Assembly (NCBI GenBank): GCA_037349315.1
Contig: JBAIAC010000059.1
Span: 6,040,001-6,104,000, forward strand
Direction: 5' to 3'
DNA length: 64,000 nucleotides
DNA from: Chelydra serpentina
Taxonomy: Eukaryota > Chordata > Testudines > Chelydridae
The translations under genes were made by a program, and so were the position numbers. Each line of letters begins with the position of its first letter. Positions within the stretch are counted from its first letter, which is position 1. Shown here in pieces: positions 12,360 through 24,399 of this stretch. Under the pieces are notes generated by a model, which saw only the letters and a list, made by a program, of their open reading frames with translations, had not been told where the DNA came from and ran no database searches.

Positions 12360-13140
12360 ATAGCCCCAGATTGGGTAAGGACAAATAGTCATAGCAGAGA
12401 AGAAAACACAAAACAAAAAATTACCACCCAGCAGCTTTAAACCAAGTTACCTTGCAAGAACACTAAAACACGCAATCTATGCCAGATTGAGGTGTGGTGC
12501 TAGACTAATGAGTACTGAGGAAACTGAAGGGATTCAGAATAAATTGGCCAGCCAATGCTTTTTCAACAACTTTCCCATGTGGCCAGACAAGGTTATTGTC
12601 AGATGAGTCTGAGCATGGGTTGGGTCACAACCTGTTTTGATGTGGCTGATATTTTGTTCTCACAAGGGAAGTTAATGAATTTCAATAACTGGTCCACATC
12701 CTTTCACTAACTCTGAGGGTCCAGGATCTATTTTAATTGGACAAAACTCACGCAGTATATCCTAAACTCCCATCAGCAGAACTATTCCAAAGAGGGGTGA
12801 CATATTGTCTTTCTGCTCCAATGTTATTCAATGGATATAACCTTAGCTGTGAAATAAATATGTATGGTATGAGAGGAGAATAGAAACTCTTCACAACACT
12901 ACTCTGTCACCAAGCTGAGGCCATCTAGATCATTTGAGTGGCCCACCATTGATTCTAACAACTGCATTTAGCCAAAGGAACATAATCTTAAGCTTCCTAC
13001 AACTACAGAATATCATGTAAAAGTATCTATGCTGTAGTTTAAGATTTGGAATGAATCCTCTTCCATTGCATTCTAGCCTTCTTCCCTGTAAGGTCGGCTC
13101 ATAGGCAAAGTGTAAACCACAGTAATCTACAGGAGAGATG
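12360..13140. other. Intronic sequence without recognisable feature
   Basis: I see no exon or bounded mobile element. Only short, featureless open frames. Confidence 0.4.
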
Positions 13141-13148
13141 GCCTAAAC

Positions 13149-13372
13149 CAGTGGTTCTAAAACTTTTGCGCTGGTGATCCCCTCTCTCACAGCAAACCTC
13201 TGAGTGAACCCCCCCGCCCCTTATAAATTAAAAAACACATATTTTTAGGTTTAACACTATTATAAATGCTGGAAGCAAAATGTGATTTGGGGGTGGAAGC
13301 GGACAGCTCGCAACCCCCACATAATAACCTCGTGACCCCGAGAGGTCTCAACCCCCAGTTTGAGAACCTCTG
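13149..13372. mobile_element. Short hAT MITE
   Basis: The ends are CAGTGGTTCTAAAACTTT and CCAGTTTGAGAACCTCTG. The TSDs gcctaaac (13141-13148) and gcccaaac (13373-13380) differ at one base. The 224-bp unit has the same terminal family as 9988-10691 but an unrelated interior (TGATCCCC, CTCGTGACCCC). No coding capacity. Confidence 0.85.
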
Positions 13373-13959
13373 GCCCAAACCATCTATGCACTGATCCAGT
13401 AGCTGGACAGTATTTATATCTCCAGCCTTAGAATTAAAATGGATCTGTTTGGGTCTGGAAAACCATCAAAACAGGATCTAGGAAGGTCTTGACGTGAGGC
13501 TGATAAAAGCGTTTGCCAGACCATGACATTGTTATCACTACACTCCTACCCAGTTAGACCCTAAGGTGTATGCCCACCTAAAAGTCAGAAGCCACCAGAG
13601 AATTCCCACAGTTGTCAAAGAGGCCATGACATCCCAAGACAACTCAGTCAGCATTGTCAAGAGCAATAATGGATTGGTCTGTACATCACCAGAATCCCTG
13701 AATTAATCTAATCTTGAAGAACACATGTCAGAAACAATCCCATTAGGTCAGTTTGAATGGGATACATCCACATGGCTACACCAGCAAGATGAATACCTTC
13801 CAACAGACTACGTGAAGATGTATGCAAGGTGGGGCAAATATATTCCCAGGGTTTCTTTCAATTACAACAGGCTAACTAGAGGAGAGTAACTGTGTATTCC
13901 CACAATCTGATATGATCAACTAACCTAATATACAACTACTAATGAAAAGAAACCCTGAC
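13373..13959. other. Intronic sequence between hAT MITE and Tigger element
   Basis: I see no recognisable gene, RNA or transposon boundary in this stretch. Confidence 0.4.
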
Positions 13960-13961
13960 TA

Positions 13962-15906
13962 CAGTGAAACCTCGCGATTATGATCGCGTTATCACGGGGT
14001 GCATTAATTGGCTCCCCTTTAAGGCCATGGAGACGCCAGTTCGCAAACGCAAGTCGTTTTCTGCCCAAGAGAAATTGTATGCCCTGGATCAACTAAAGAA
14101 GGGCAAACAACAAACTCAATTCCTAGATCTCTAGCAAGCTAATGAGTCCACTTACCTACCACGCATTCTTGAAAATGAAACTGGTTTACAACATAAAAAG
14201 GTCAAGTTTGCTAACGACGAAAGGCTAGATTCAGCCTTGTACCAATGGTTTGTCCAGGCTCGCTCAGAAGGAGTTCCCATTTCTGGCCCTATTCTGAAAG
14301 CTCAAGCAGAGAAATTTGATCGCCTTATCAATGGAAATTATTCCAAATTTAAGGCGAGTAACGGCTGGCTGGATAGATTCAAGAAAGGCACACTATAAGC
14401 CAAGTTCTTGTGTCTAGGGAAATCCGCTCAGCTGATAAAGAGGCTGCCAATTCCTATCCAATTGAGCTTAAAAAGTTGCTGGAGGAAGGTTGCTACACAG
14501 CCGAACAAGTTTACAACTGCGACGAGACTGGTTTATGCTTTAAAATGTTACCCGATCGCACCCTCGCAACCAAGACTGATAGTCACAAACGAGAAGGCTT
14601 TAAGCAGAGGAAGGACCGAGTCACTCTTGTTTTGCGTCAACAAGTCTGGCAGCCACAAACTCAGACCTCTGATGATTGGAAAAGCGAGGTCTCAGATGTT
14701 TTCATCCTGTTAACATGAAGGCCCTTCCCTTTGAATACACCAACAGCAAGAATGCATGGATGAATAGATCCATATTTGAAGACTGGTTCCATAAAACTTT
14801 TGTGCCAGCTGTTCGGGCTCATTTGCAAAAACTCAAGCGAGGGAAAAGCTCTCCTCCTGCTGGATAATTGCCCTGCCCACCCCCCAGCAGAAAATCTTTT
14901 CAGTCGTGATGGCAAGATTAAAGTCTGTTATCTCCCAAAGAACACTACGTCAGAAATCCAGCCACTGGACCAAGGCATCATATCGGTATTTAAGCAAAAC
15001 TACCGTCGTGAAATGATCAAGTGGATGGTAGCGGATAACAACTCCTCCGTCGACACATCACTGGCGTCACTCAACTTGAAAGAAGTCTGTCACCTTGGTG
15101 GGAAAGCCTGGGATGCTATCTCTGCACGTTGCATTGAACGATGCTGGATAAAGGGTCTTGGTCCAGCTTTTCCGTTATCTACACACGATGAGGGTAACAA
15201 TGACGAGCCTGAATTTACAAGATTAATTGAAGATGACGTACGTTTAGCCGAAGAAGCACTCAGAGAATATGAGCACAGTCATCATGATATCCTCAACTGG
15301 TTTTCAGCAGATGACATCTGCCCCATATATGAACACACGTCAGATGATGAAATTGTTGCAAATGTCAGCGGGAAGAATGAAGCTGCACCATCAGAGCCCG
15401 AAACCAGTGGCGCTAATGATGACGACGACAATGGCGGCACCTCAACTCCCCCACCAAAAGTGTCCGAGGCAGTAAAGCACCTTGAAGCCAGTTTGAGATG
15501 GCTGGAAACTCAAGATGTGGACAGCATCAAAATCCTCCAACTCAGAAGCATTCTTGACTTTGCTAGAAGTCAACAGTCCAAATAAACAAACCACACTAGA
15601 TAAATTTAATCATTTCTTTAAAAAGCTAAGTCATGCAACCAGATTGCAGTGTGCAAAGTCAATGATTACAGTAGTACAACCTGTATAGTCAATTTCATGT
15701 TTTTTTCATGTACTGTACATGTAATTAAATTACTACTTGTGTTTAAAACACGCTGGGATAACCGTTGTTGGTTTTTTTACAAGACTTAAACTGACCGGCT
15801 TGAAATGGTAAAGTAAATGTTTGTAATCCTGCTATAAAGCAACCCCGCATTTACCGTGATCGATTTTCTTGGACCCCAATTATCGTGTTATAGCGGGGTT
15901 TCACTG
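13962..15906 (+). mobile_element. Nearly full-length Tigger/pogo (Tc1-mariner) DNA transposon
   Basis: The inverted ends are CAGTGAAACCTCGCGATTAT on the left and GCGGGGTTTCACTG on the right, with TA on each side (13960-13961 and 15907-15908), the standard Tc1/mariner duplication. At 1945 bp it is close to the usual 2-2.5 kb of an autonomous Tigger. It carries the broken transposase listed separately and an AT-rich tail before the right end. Confidence 0.93.
14027..15585 (+). pseudogene. Tigger/pogo transposase pseudogene (CENP-B-like DNA binding plus DDE)
   Basis: The reading frame begins METPVRKRKSFSAQEKLYAL at 14027, resembling the helix-turn-helix/CENP-B-type N-terminus. It has an in-frame TAG near 14133 and another stop near 14396. 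Coding similarity then moves between frames: YNCDETGLCFKM (first catalytic Asp) near 14515-14550, an ALPFEYTNSKNAWMN block at 14721-14765 in another frame, and from about 14850 a long uninterrupted stretch to the stop at 15585. That last stretch has LLLLDNCPAHP (second Asp), LPKNTTSEIQPLDQG (third catalytic region) and an acidic C-terminus. At least three frame changes and two stops make it non-functional. Family members move the element by cut and paste. Confidence 0.9.
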
Positions 15907-16299
15907 TATTTTGTGTATTAGTCTAGATCTGTAAATCAGTTTAAGCCAAATTAAAAATAGATATGCTCAGCTAGAAGCGGACATGGCTAGATGAACTGTA
16001 GTCTGATGATCAAGAGGCATAACACGCAATAAGCAAAGTCACTTCCTCAAACCCTTTTCAATTCCTCCTAAATCCTTGCTCTTCCTCCCCACCCCCACTT
16101 TGACTTGCCTTTAAGAGCTTATCACATACTGACAATTTTTTTCATGGTTTGTACATGACATGTAGGTCATGAATTTTCTAGATACAGCATCATCCTTTTT
16201 AGTTTGAGTAAAACACTTATCTGAATGAGGCTGTGAGCACTAGGTTTAAGATTTTGAAGCAGCACTGCTACTAACCCTGATTGCTACATATTGACTTTA

Positions 16300-17229
16300 C
16301 TCCAGGGGGAATTCCCCATCAAAAATTTAAAAGTTCTGCTCCAAAAAATTAAAAATTCTGCACACGTTTTAAAATTCTGCAAAATTCTGCATATTTTGTC
16401 AAAAGCACCACAATATAATCACACTGGTTTCAATTATTTTGGTAATTTATTTAAAATACAATACAATGGATGGGAAATGGGAGTGGAGAGAATTAAAGGA
16501 AATCCCCAAACCTCGTTTGTCTAATAGTGTAGCTAGATTTGACCCTTTATTTCTAGTTATTAGTCAACAAATATATGCAGCCATATGCTCAGTGTTACAC
16601 CATAGGCAACTGAAGAGCAAGTGAGGGCTGGTGAATCAAACTCACAATTTATATTGGCTACAGACCATCTCCAAAAAGGTCAGTAGCAAACAGTTCATGT
16701 AGCATATTTTGATAGGAAATGTTTTCAGTCCAAAATGTAGACTAGTTCTAATCACTAAAGCACCATAAGCATTTATAAGCCGTACTGTCCTTACAAGAAG
16801 ATTCATTTATACCACTCTGGCAATGTAAAGGAGCCTTAAAACTTTTACACCTGTTTTATACTCCAGGGGGATTCACAAAGACAATGGAAACAATTCACTA
16901 AGCAGGCAGGCTGCTACATTCTGTTCTGCCTGAGTGATCAGAGCCTGCACACGCTTACCTGCTCAACAATACCCCAAAGCCCTGCCCCTCCATGCTAAGC
17001 ACACCGCAACAGCACGCAAGAGGGACAGAACGTGTCTGTCTGTCTCTCTCTCACACACACAAATGCCCAGCCCCACACCGACTTGCCAGAGCTGCCGGGA
17101 AGGCGTGCGTGACCACTCAAGGCTTCCCTTTGCTTCCCCATGAGAAGTCATTTTTCTGTGGGGAAGCAAAGAAATCTGCAGGGGATGTGAATTCTGCACA
17201 TGCACAGTGATGCAGAATTCCCCCAGGAG
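16300..17229. mobile_element. Probable DNA transposon, CTCCWGGGGGAATTC ends
   Basis: The left end reads CTCCAGGGGGAATTCCCC. The right end, reverse-complemented, reads CTCCTGGGGGAATTCTGC. AAATTCTGCA-type motifs recur in the left part, and a second copy of the end motif (TACTCCAGGGGGATTCAC) lies near 16860. No convincing TSD was found, so the superfamily is open. A CT/CA microsatellite is at about 17038-17061. No coding capacity. Confidence 0.6.
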
Positions 17230-17428
17230 CACTACTTGTAATGCTTTTGGCATCATAAGACTGCAGACCTAGATCTGAAGCTCGGGGAATAATCCTTTAA
17301 CTTCCTTAAAGGTTCATCGTGACAGACAAACCACACAATAATTCATTAGCTGAGATGGGGTCAGAACTCCTTGCTCAATGTTCAATTATATAGCTCATGT
17401 TAACTTTCACATAAAAGTTGGAAGTGCC

Positions 17429-18808
17429 TGTGGCACTTTGTACCTCAACACAGCACCCTGGAACCCCCATATTCACCACTATCATATAATTATGATATGC
17501 TTTGTACAAAGTATGCCTTATGAGGTATCATTTTAAAAGTATGGATCTGTTGAACACTAATGTCCTGTTGGATTGTATGTGCTATCATTGTATGTGAAGT
17601 TATGCTGTATGTGTGTTACTGAACTACATTGGAAGGTTGGGAACACCCACAAACAGCCTTTCAGGTACAACAATGGAATACCCAGATGTGCTAATGGCCA
17701 ATTAAAAGGAATCTACTTTCCCAATAGCCATCTCAAAAGACTTCTCAGAGAGAGCACGTAGACAATGGAGAATGCTTAACCAATGGGGGAAGGACACCTA
17801 TGTCACAAGCATAGATCTTTCCAGCAAGTTGGAAGAAACTATAAAGAGGGGAAGTGACATCATGACTTGGCCTCACTCCCCCCCAACTCAACACCTAGAA
17901 GAAACATCTGGAGGACAAAGAATTGGGGAGGATGGTCGCGGGCAAGAAGGCAATTCCAGACTGTGTACTGAGGAACTATACCAGTAGTGGGCAACCTGCG
18001 GCCCATCAGGGTAATCTGATTGCAGGCCGCAAGACATTTTGCTGACATTAACTGTCTGCAGGCACGGCCCCCTGCAGCTCCCAGTGGTCACGGTTTACCG
18101 TTCCTGGCCAATGGGAGCTGGTGAACTGTGGCCACTGGGAGCTGCGGGGAGCCGTGCCTGCGGACGGTCAACGTCAGCAAAATGCCTCACGGCCCACAAT
18201 CAGATTACCCTGATGGGCCACAGGCTGCCCACCATTGAACTATGCCATCTGTCAGGGTGAGACATTGCTTGATTCAAATCCTGTTTCTTTTATAGAACTT
18301 AGACTGAATTTATTTTATTTCTTAGGTAACCAACTGTGATATCTATGCTTACTACTTATAATCACTTAAAATCTCTACATCTTTCTGTAGTTAATAAATC
18401 AGTTTTAAGTATTACCTAAAACAGTGTGTTTTGGTTGAAGTGCTAAGAAAATCACAGATCAGTTTACAAAAGCAAGTGTGTGTCCCCTCCACATCGAGGG
18501 GGAACAGACTAGGTAATGAACTTACACTGGTCAGGTTTCTAATCAGTACAAGATGGTTCTGTTCTGGGGTGCAAGACTGGGGAACTGGAGAGAATTGACT
18601 GGAGCCTCACTGTTGATTCATGAGTGGCTGGGAGAAGCATTCATGTCATTCAGTTGGGTGTCTCTGCCTGTGGCTGTCTGTGTAAGTGCAGTACCTGCCA
18701 CAAGTTTGTAACTTGTCAACAGCGTCAGTGTGAGAGGCAGCTCAGGTTGGTGGGACAGAGGGCTCAGCAGTCCCACAGTCCAGGGTGCATCCCAGGAACC
18801 CTGTCACA
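17429..18808 (+). repeat. Solo LTR with TATA box and poly(A) signal, split by a hAT MITE
   Basis: The unit starts TGTGGCACTTTGTACC and ends AACCCTGTCACA. It is flanked by gtgcc on both sides (17424-17428 and 18809-18813), the 5-bp TSD expected of an endogenous retrovirus LTR. TATAAA is at 17840-17845 and AATAAA at 18393-18398, giving plus orientation. Without the inserted MITE it is about 1.1 kb. No internal retroviral genes flank it, so it is a recombined solo LTR. Confidence 0.85.
17982..18237. mobile_element. hAT MITE nested in the solo LTR
   Basis: The ends are CAGTAGTGGGCAACCTG and CAGGCTGCCCACCATTG. The TSDs aactatac (17974-17981) and aactatgc (18238-18245) differ at one base and have TA at the centre. 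The interior is a large palindrome built on GCAGCTCCCAGTGG and its complement. It interrupts the LTR downstream of the TATA box. Confidence 0.88.
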
Positions 18809-18829
18809 GTGCCCTTGCTGCAAATGAAG

Positions 18830-20390
18830 TTTAATAAAAGTTATGGCTGTGCCATTAAGGTCACATTGTCGTCAATTTTCATACCTTCTTTTCTTGCCTA
18901 TCCATATTTCCCCCCGTACTTTGCCCGATAAAATTTGCATCTTGCAAACGCACTGACCTCAAAAACTTGGGCAACTGTTGAGTTGATCTGGATGAGACTG
19001 CTTTTATCACTGGAACTTTTGGATAGGCATGGCCCTGCTGGTGGTACTTCTGTGTGTGTTCAAGTGCAGTCTGGTAGCCAATGAAGAGCTTGAACCAGCT
19101 GTGCTAGAAACTCATATTCACCCTATCCTTTTGACAAACATGTGGCCACATGCTATACTAGCTGAAGCTTCCATGAACATTTGTAGGGTAGCACCAAGTA
19201 GAATAAACTACAAGAACCTAGTCAGAAGGTGAAAAGTGTATGAATAATTATGACAAAGTCTTCCTCTGAAAATGATGCAGCCTCTGGACCATTTGAATAT
19301 GGTAAAAGATATTAAGTTTGGTTTTTTAAATCCATTGAGTTAAACTGGGGAAAACCCCCTTTGCGGACCCACTTAAAGTCAGTTTATAACCAAATTATGA
19401 TAATTCAATATAGGTCAGTTGTAAATTGATCTCAGTGTCCCCAAAATGTCCTCAAAGTGGTTTGCCTTCATTCAACTAAATTAATATTTAAGTGATTTTA
19501 GTTAAACTGGCACAAAGAGTGTGTAGACCAGCCATGACATTTCAAGCCACTGAGACAGAGAAAACAAACCCTCACAACAAAGAGATCAGTCACATTCTGT
19601 CTATGCTTTCCCATGACCCTTGCTGCTGTCCTTTAATCCCTCTACAGTCAGTCCATCAGCTTCGCCATCTTGTCTGAATTTAATTCCAGACAGTTTTCAG
19701 CCAGGTGGGACCTTAAGAGCACCCCAGTGCCAGATGGCAAAGGACTCCTTAGTATGTAGCAGTGAGTTTCAGCTGGCCTGACCAGCCCAATATGTCCCAA
19801 CTCACTGCTGTCCTAATCTGTACCTAAAATAGGCTGTATGCAAATAGATGACACTAGTGATTAAAATCATTGTAAAAAGTATGTATTAACATTATATAAG
19901 GAATTATGGATACTCACCAATTTTACACTTTAAAGTCTGTGACTAAACAAAGGGAGAGATACACATTCTCCCCCAGACAGAAGGGAAGACCGCTATCCAC
20001 CTGTCTCCTCTGTAAATTAAGCAAATTTCCAAACAATGAAAGCCCCATTTATGTATGAAGTAGCAGTGGAAAGGGAAGTCCTCAGGAAGAGAACAGAAGC
20101 AGGAGGTCATCCAAAAATATAAGGAGACACACAAACATCATGGCATCTATCACACCACTGACACATGGGGCCAGAGCTCTTGCAAGCTGAGAAAGATAGG
20201 TCCTTCAACCAACAGTGTTGAAGTCTCTGGGGACTGCATATAGGTGAGAAACCCACATAGATCTCTCACCAACAAAGTCAAGGGAAACTAGCACGTGACT
20301 GAGAGAAACTCAGCCATGGCAGGAAAGAAAGATTGGTAAAATATCTACCTTGAATCAAGTGTCGCTTGTTGAGTTAAGCCTAAGGGCTTG
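18830..20390. other. Intronic sequence, mostly unassigned
   Basis: No exon recognised. Around 19330-19535 the sequence ends in AACTGGCACAAAGAGTGTGT then AGACCAGCC, which resembles the right end of a GTCTACACA-type MITE, but I could not define its left end. The rest is unassigned. Confidence 0.4.
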
Positions 20391-20392
20391 TC

Positions 20393-20625
20393 AACACATA
20401 AAACGCTACAGCGGCACATTTGCACCCCTGTAGAACTTCAGTATAGACACTACCTAGGCCAACCTGAGGGATTCACCCATCATCATAAGTAATTCACCTC
20501 TCCAAGAGGCGGCAACTAGGTTGACAGAAGAATTCTTCCATCAACATACAGCTAACTACACAGGGATTTAGGTCATCTTAACTACGCTGCTCAGGGATGT
20601 GAATTTTTCATCCCGACTGACATAG
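20393..20625. repeat. Degraded GGGCTTGTCTACAC-type MITE
   Basis: It starts GGGCTTGTCAACACATAAAA and contains the GGTTGACAGAAGAATTCTTC motif typical of this MITE group, with GACTGACATAG near the right end. The right terminus is not clean. Assigned by similarity to the other copies in the window. Confidence 0.5.
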
Positions 20626-20639
20626 TAAACTAATCTAAT

Positions 20640-21187
20640 TTTCTAGCTTAGACGACTAGAAAGCATATTTTACTTTTATTTGCTTGTAACTATTTTATCT
20701 TTATCCCCTGTACTTCAAGTCATTTACAACCTCTCTTTTTATTAATATACTTGTTTTACTTTCAATCTAAGCCAACCAACCCAGTGATGTGTCTGAATTG
20801 AAGTGACTGCTAACTCCAGTTAAAGCAACAAGCTGCTGTTCTTTTGTCTCTTTAAAAGGAGCAACAAACCTTCGTTTTCCCTGAGTGTCCCAGGAGAGGG
20901 TTGGACACTACAGGGCAAATGATTTTGGGGAAATTCAGTACTGGGGATGTCTTGGGGTCACCCTGCAAATAGTAACCAAGGCTGGTGGAGACCAGGGCAA
21001 GGTTACTGTGTCGTAGGCTAGCTGCTGGGGTCAAAGTGCTGAATCAGGGTTGCAAAGCACACAGACATTCAGGAAACTGCAGCACGCTTGTGTGCTGGCT
21101 GTCTAGGCTGTGAGCCACAGCAGAAGAGCATCTAAGGTACCCAGGCTTACAGGGCAGGCAGTGACAACCTCTCTAGTCTGGAATGCA
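20640..21187 (+). repeat. 5'-truncated LTR of the same family as 40933-42106
   Basis: Its reverse complement matches 40933-41500 over several hundred bases. Shared blocks include GGTGACCCCAA, GACATCCC, CCCTCTCCTG, CTCCTTTAA and ATTAAAAGTAAAACAAGT-like sequence. The matching pieces of spurious open frame (GDPKTS, LNFPK) come from this shared non-coding sequence. It ends in ...GTCTGGAATGCA; the 5' part including the promoter is missing. Confidence 0.7.
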
Positions 21188-21860
21188 CTCAAGAACATGA
21201 AACCAGCCATTGGGTGAGCAAAAGGCATACAAATTCTTGGTTTGCTGAGGACAAATTGTAGCTCAGATCATCATACTAATTGTATTGCAATCCAAAATAT
21301 TGTGGTCTGCCCTAGCAGTCTCAGTTACACTAATACAAACAGGCTGAAAAGATGAAACCTGGCACTTTCTCCCCAAGAAAGTTATGGGAAACATAAGCAA
21401 TAGCCAATCACTGCTCTTTCAGAAGCTGTTCAAAGAATTTACAGAACCAAAATATCGTAACCTTGTCAACCCATGTCGTACATAGCAACACCCACTCACT
21501 GTTGTCCAAAATAGATATATATTGTATATTGATATTACTGATTTTTGTTTCCCTAATTAGCACTCTGAAATTTGGTAGGTTCTTGTCCCAAGATCAGACC
21601 TAGCATTATCAGAATTACTGTTCAGTTGGGAGCCCCAATGTGCACACCAATGACAACACTCACATCTAGGAAAAACCTTCTGTAATTGTAATAGTTTTAA
21701 CAACACAGTTAGCAAAGTTACAAACATCCCAACCAGTAAGATAGGTAAACATAGTACAGAATGATCTGAGCAGCCACATACTTAAAGAGCAACCTGAAGT
21801 TTTAGATATCTTCCTCATCTTCCCCCTCACCATTAGTCATCATCCTGGTATCTCCCAGGG

Positions 21861-21963
21861 CAGGCCTGCACAGCATGCGGCCGGTGGAGGCTCTCTGTGC
21901 GGCCCGCATGTAATAACCTCATGACCCCCGAGGGTTCCCAACCCCCCAGTTTGAGAACCCCTG
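21861..21963. repeat. Chimeric hAT remnant
   Basis: The left end (CAGGCCTGCACAGC) belongs to the hAT family at 30953 and 50472. The right end (CAGTTTGAGAACCCCTG) and the TAATAACCTCATGACCCC block belong to the family at 13149. The flanking 8-mers do not match, so it is a fusion of two elements or a doubly deleted insertion. Confidence 0.6.
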
Positions 21964-22804
21964 GCACAGATGTAAGTGAACCCCTAATGAAGCCTACAGA
22001 ACATATTACTGTTGCTTCATGAGAACAAAAACAGTCTGATTCTTAGACTTTTTAAAAAAAAAATCTATCAGCCTATGATCTTTCTACTTGTAAACTGAGG
22101 ATACTTGAGATAGAGTAAGTAGACAAGCTTAGAACCTCATAAGACCACTTTTAGAGAGTTATATTTCACAGTTCAATCATACTTGAATTCATCGTGCAGT
22201 CTCCAGAACCATACAGTTCTCAGACTTCCACCATACTTCACTCAACCCTAACCCTAAAATTATTAATCACTGGAAAACCAGTTTCTCCTATGTGTACAAA
22301 AGCTTTTTGAGGGGAAAAAAGTGGCATATGTCAAAGCCCCATTAAAGACCAAACAAAAATAAGGAAGAATTGTAACAAAGGTTTCTCTCTTAAAGCTCAA
22401 GAACAGGTATAGCAGTACATAGAGTAACACTGCATATTACTTCAGCCCCCTGCATTAATAGTTCAGACACAACATCAATGGTAGAGATTAATGAAATAAA
22501 GCACTGATTAAGATGACATTTTATGCCAGAATTTCTTATTTTAATAGTTACTATTAACATGCATAAGCATGCATACGTACATAAACCTTTCACCAAAGCA
22601 TTTCATGCTGCTTAGGTTTCAGAAAGATTCTGTTTCACCAATTTCATGCTAGCTTACTAGGACTATGAGTTCACCATTAACTTCTAATGTATTAGGGGAT
22701 TCACACTAAGTGCAATTAAAAAAAACCCCACAAGATACCAATTGCACAAAGGCAACTAGGCTTTAAAAAGTTGTACAGAATAGGTGCCAGCACTTTCTTC
22801 AAGC

Positions 22805-23100
22805 CTCAGGCCACATTTACACTATGGGCATACAGCAGCATAGCTATGGCACCATAGCTACGCCATTGTACTCTGGAGTGTAGACACAGACTACAGCAAC
22901 AGAAAGGATTTTCTGTCATTGTAGAAACTCCACCTCCTTGACTTGCAATAGCTACATCAACAAACATTCTTCTGTCAACCTAGTTACGTTTATGCGGAGG
23001 GCTAAATCGGCACAACTACGGCACTCGAGTGTGGAATTTTCACACCCCTGATTGCAATAGCTATGTTGACCTAAGTTTTAATTTGTCCAGACAGCTGGAC
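22805..23100. repeat. MITE of the TGTCTACACT/GTGTAGACA group, degraded
   Basis: It contains GGCCACATTTACACTATGGG, GGAGTGTAGACACAGAC and the CAATAGCTATGTTGACCTAA block that recurs in this family. Boundaries are not clean and I found no TSD. Confidence 0.5.
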
Positions 23101-23109
23101 AAATTAATA

Positions 23110-23690
23110 AGTGCAACTGTATGGGAGGGCTGCTTGTGATGGAACGAGGCAATGCTCAACAGCCCTGAAGGTCACTTCTGATTTATGTCTTATGTTCCTA
23201 GAAGCTCATGTCCCCCAAAACATTCTACCGGGGAAGGTTTGATCTTCCTCTGATGCATCAGCGATAGCCACGGCTGAAGATGGGACACTGAGCAAGGGCT
23301 CTGAAGTAGCACCAAGCATTCTCTGTCTCAGGTGCTTGGCTGGCTGGGTCTTACTCACATGCTCATGGTCTAACGCATCACACTAAGCAGGGTCAGGAAG
23401 GAATTTTTCCCCAGGTCAAACTAGCAGTGACTTTGGGGGTTTTTGTCTTCCTCTATTGTGCGTGGGTTCTGCTCACTTGCCAGTATTATCTGGGTACATC
23501 TCATTTAATTATTTCCCTATCAATGCATCTTGGTCCGTCCTATTCGCTGCCTGTGGCATGTAATAGTTTAGTCCCCTGTAGGCTGTAATACCTTCATTTA
23601 ATTTCAATTGTTGGAATTAGCATGTGGGTGCTGGTGGCTATGATATCTAGGTGGTCAGCCTGAGTATCCGGCCTTAAACTCTATTTATTA
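23110..23690 (+). repeat. CR1-type LINE 3' region
   Basis: The end (TGTGGGTGCTGGTGG ... AGGTGGTCAGCCTGA ... CCTTAAACTCTAT) matches the 3' end of the CR1 copy at 4040-4115. The preceding 500 bases, with GGAAGGAATTTTTCCCC, look like its 3' UTR. No coding part is left. Confidence 0.6.
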
Positions 23691-24399
23691 CCATATCTCA
23701 GGCAATAAAGTCCCCCTTTGTTCCCACTCAGCAAGAGCTGTCAATACAGCACTTCTGAGTTCCACCTCCATCAACTCCTGTGTAATGCTACTCTCTGCTT
23801 CCCATCCAGTAGCCGCTACTTCTAGCAGCTTCCCTTCCCTCATAGCTGATTTAATGCTATGATAAGAGCAGCAAGCTACACTAGGAGAGGGAGACAGAAT
23901 ACCTCTGAGAAGTGGTTGCCAGGCAGGGAGCGGAGAGCTGCGTTGTAGGGAAGGAAGGTATTTTACTCCATGCAAGGAGGCCCAACCAATAAGAAAACAC
24001 CAGTAGGGGAAAAAGTAGGAAGTACATGATGATGAACTAACGGTAGAGTGGGTGTTGTTCTTTGCACTACCCTTCTTCATATACAAGACAAGACTACTGG
24101 GGGGAAGGTGGAGGGGGGGAAATCCCCCTTCCAAAAGAGACTGAAGTCCAAGAAATACACAAACTGGGAGAAATCTCTTAACAGCAGGCAAGAGTTAGTT
24201 CCACTGCTGTCAGGGCACGTATAGTCCTACATATGCAAATGCAGCAGCACTCTAGTGTCACAGTGTACGGAACAGAGCCATCAATCCACATAGCACACAA
24301 AACTTTATACCTAAGACAAGGTGGTTAGCGTCCAGGACGATCACACCCCCACAGCATTATGATGAATGCAACTACCAAGCGCTTGCAATGTGAGGAGGA

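Noticed and set aside
14776..15585. Functional 269-residue gene (domesticated transposase)
   Set aside because: It is the right part of the Tigger transposase inside intact element ends, with stops and frame changes just upstream and no sign of a host promoter or exon.
23688..24191. 167-residue minus-strand frame upstream of the CpG island
   Set aside because: No domain and no support as an exon; lies between a CR1 3' end and the promoter region.
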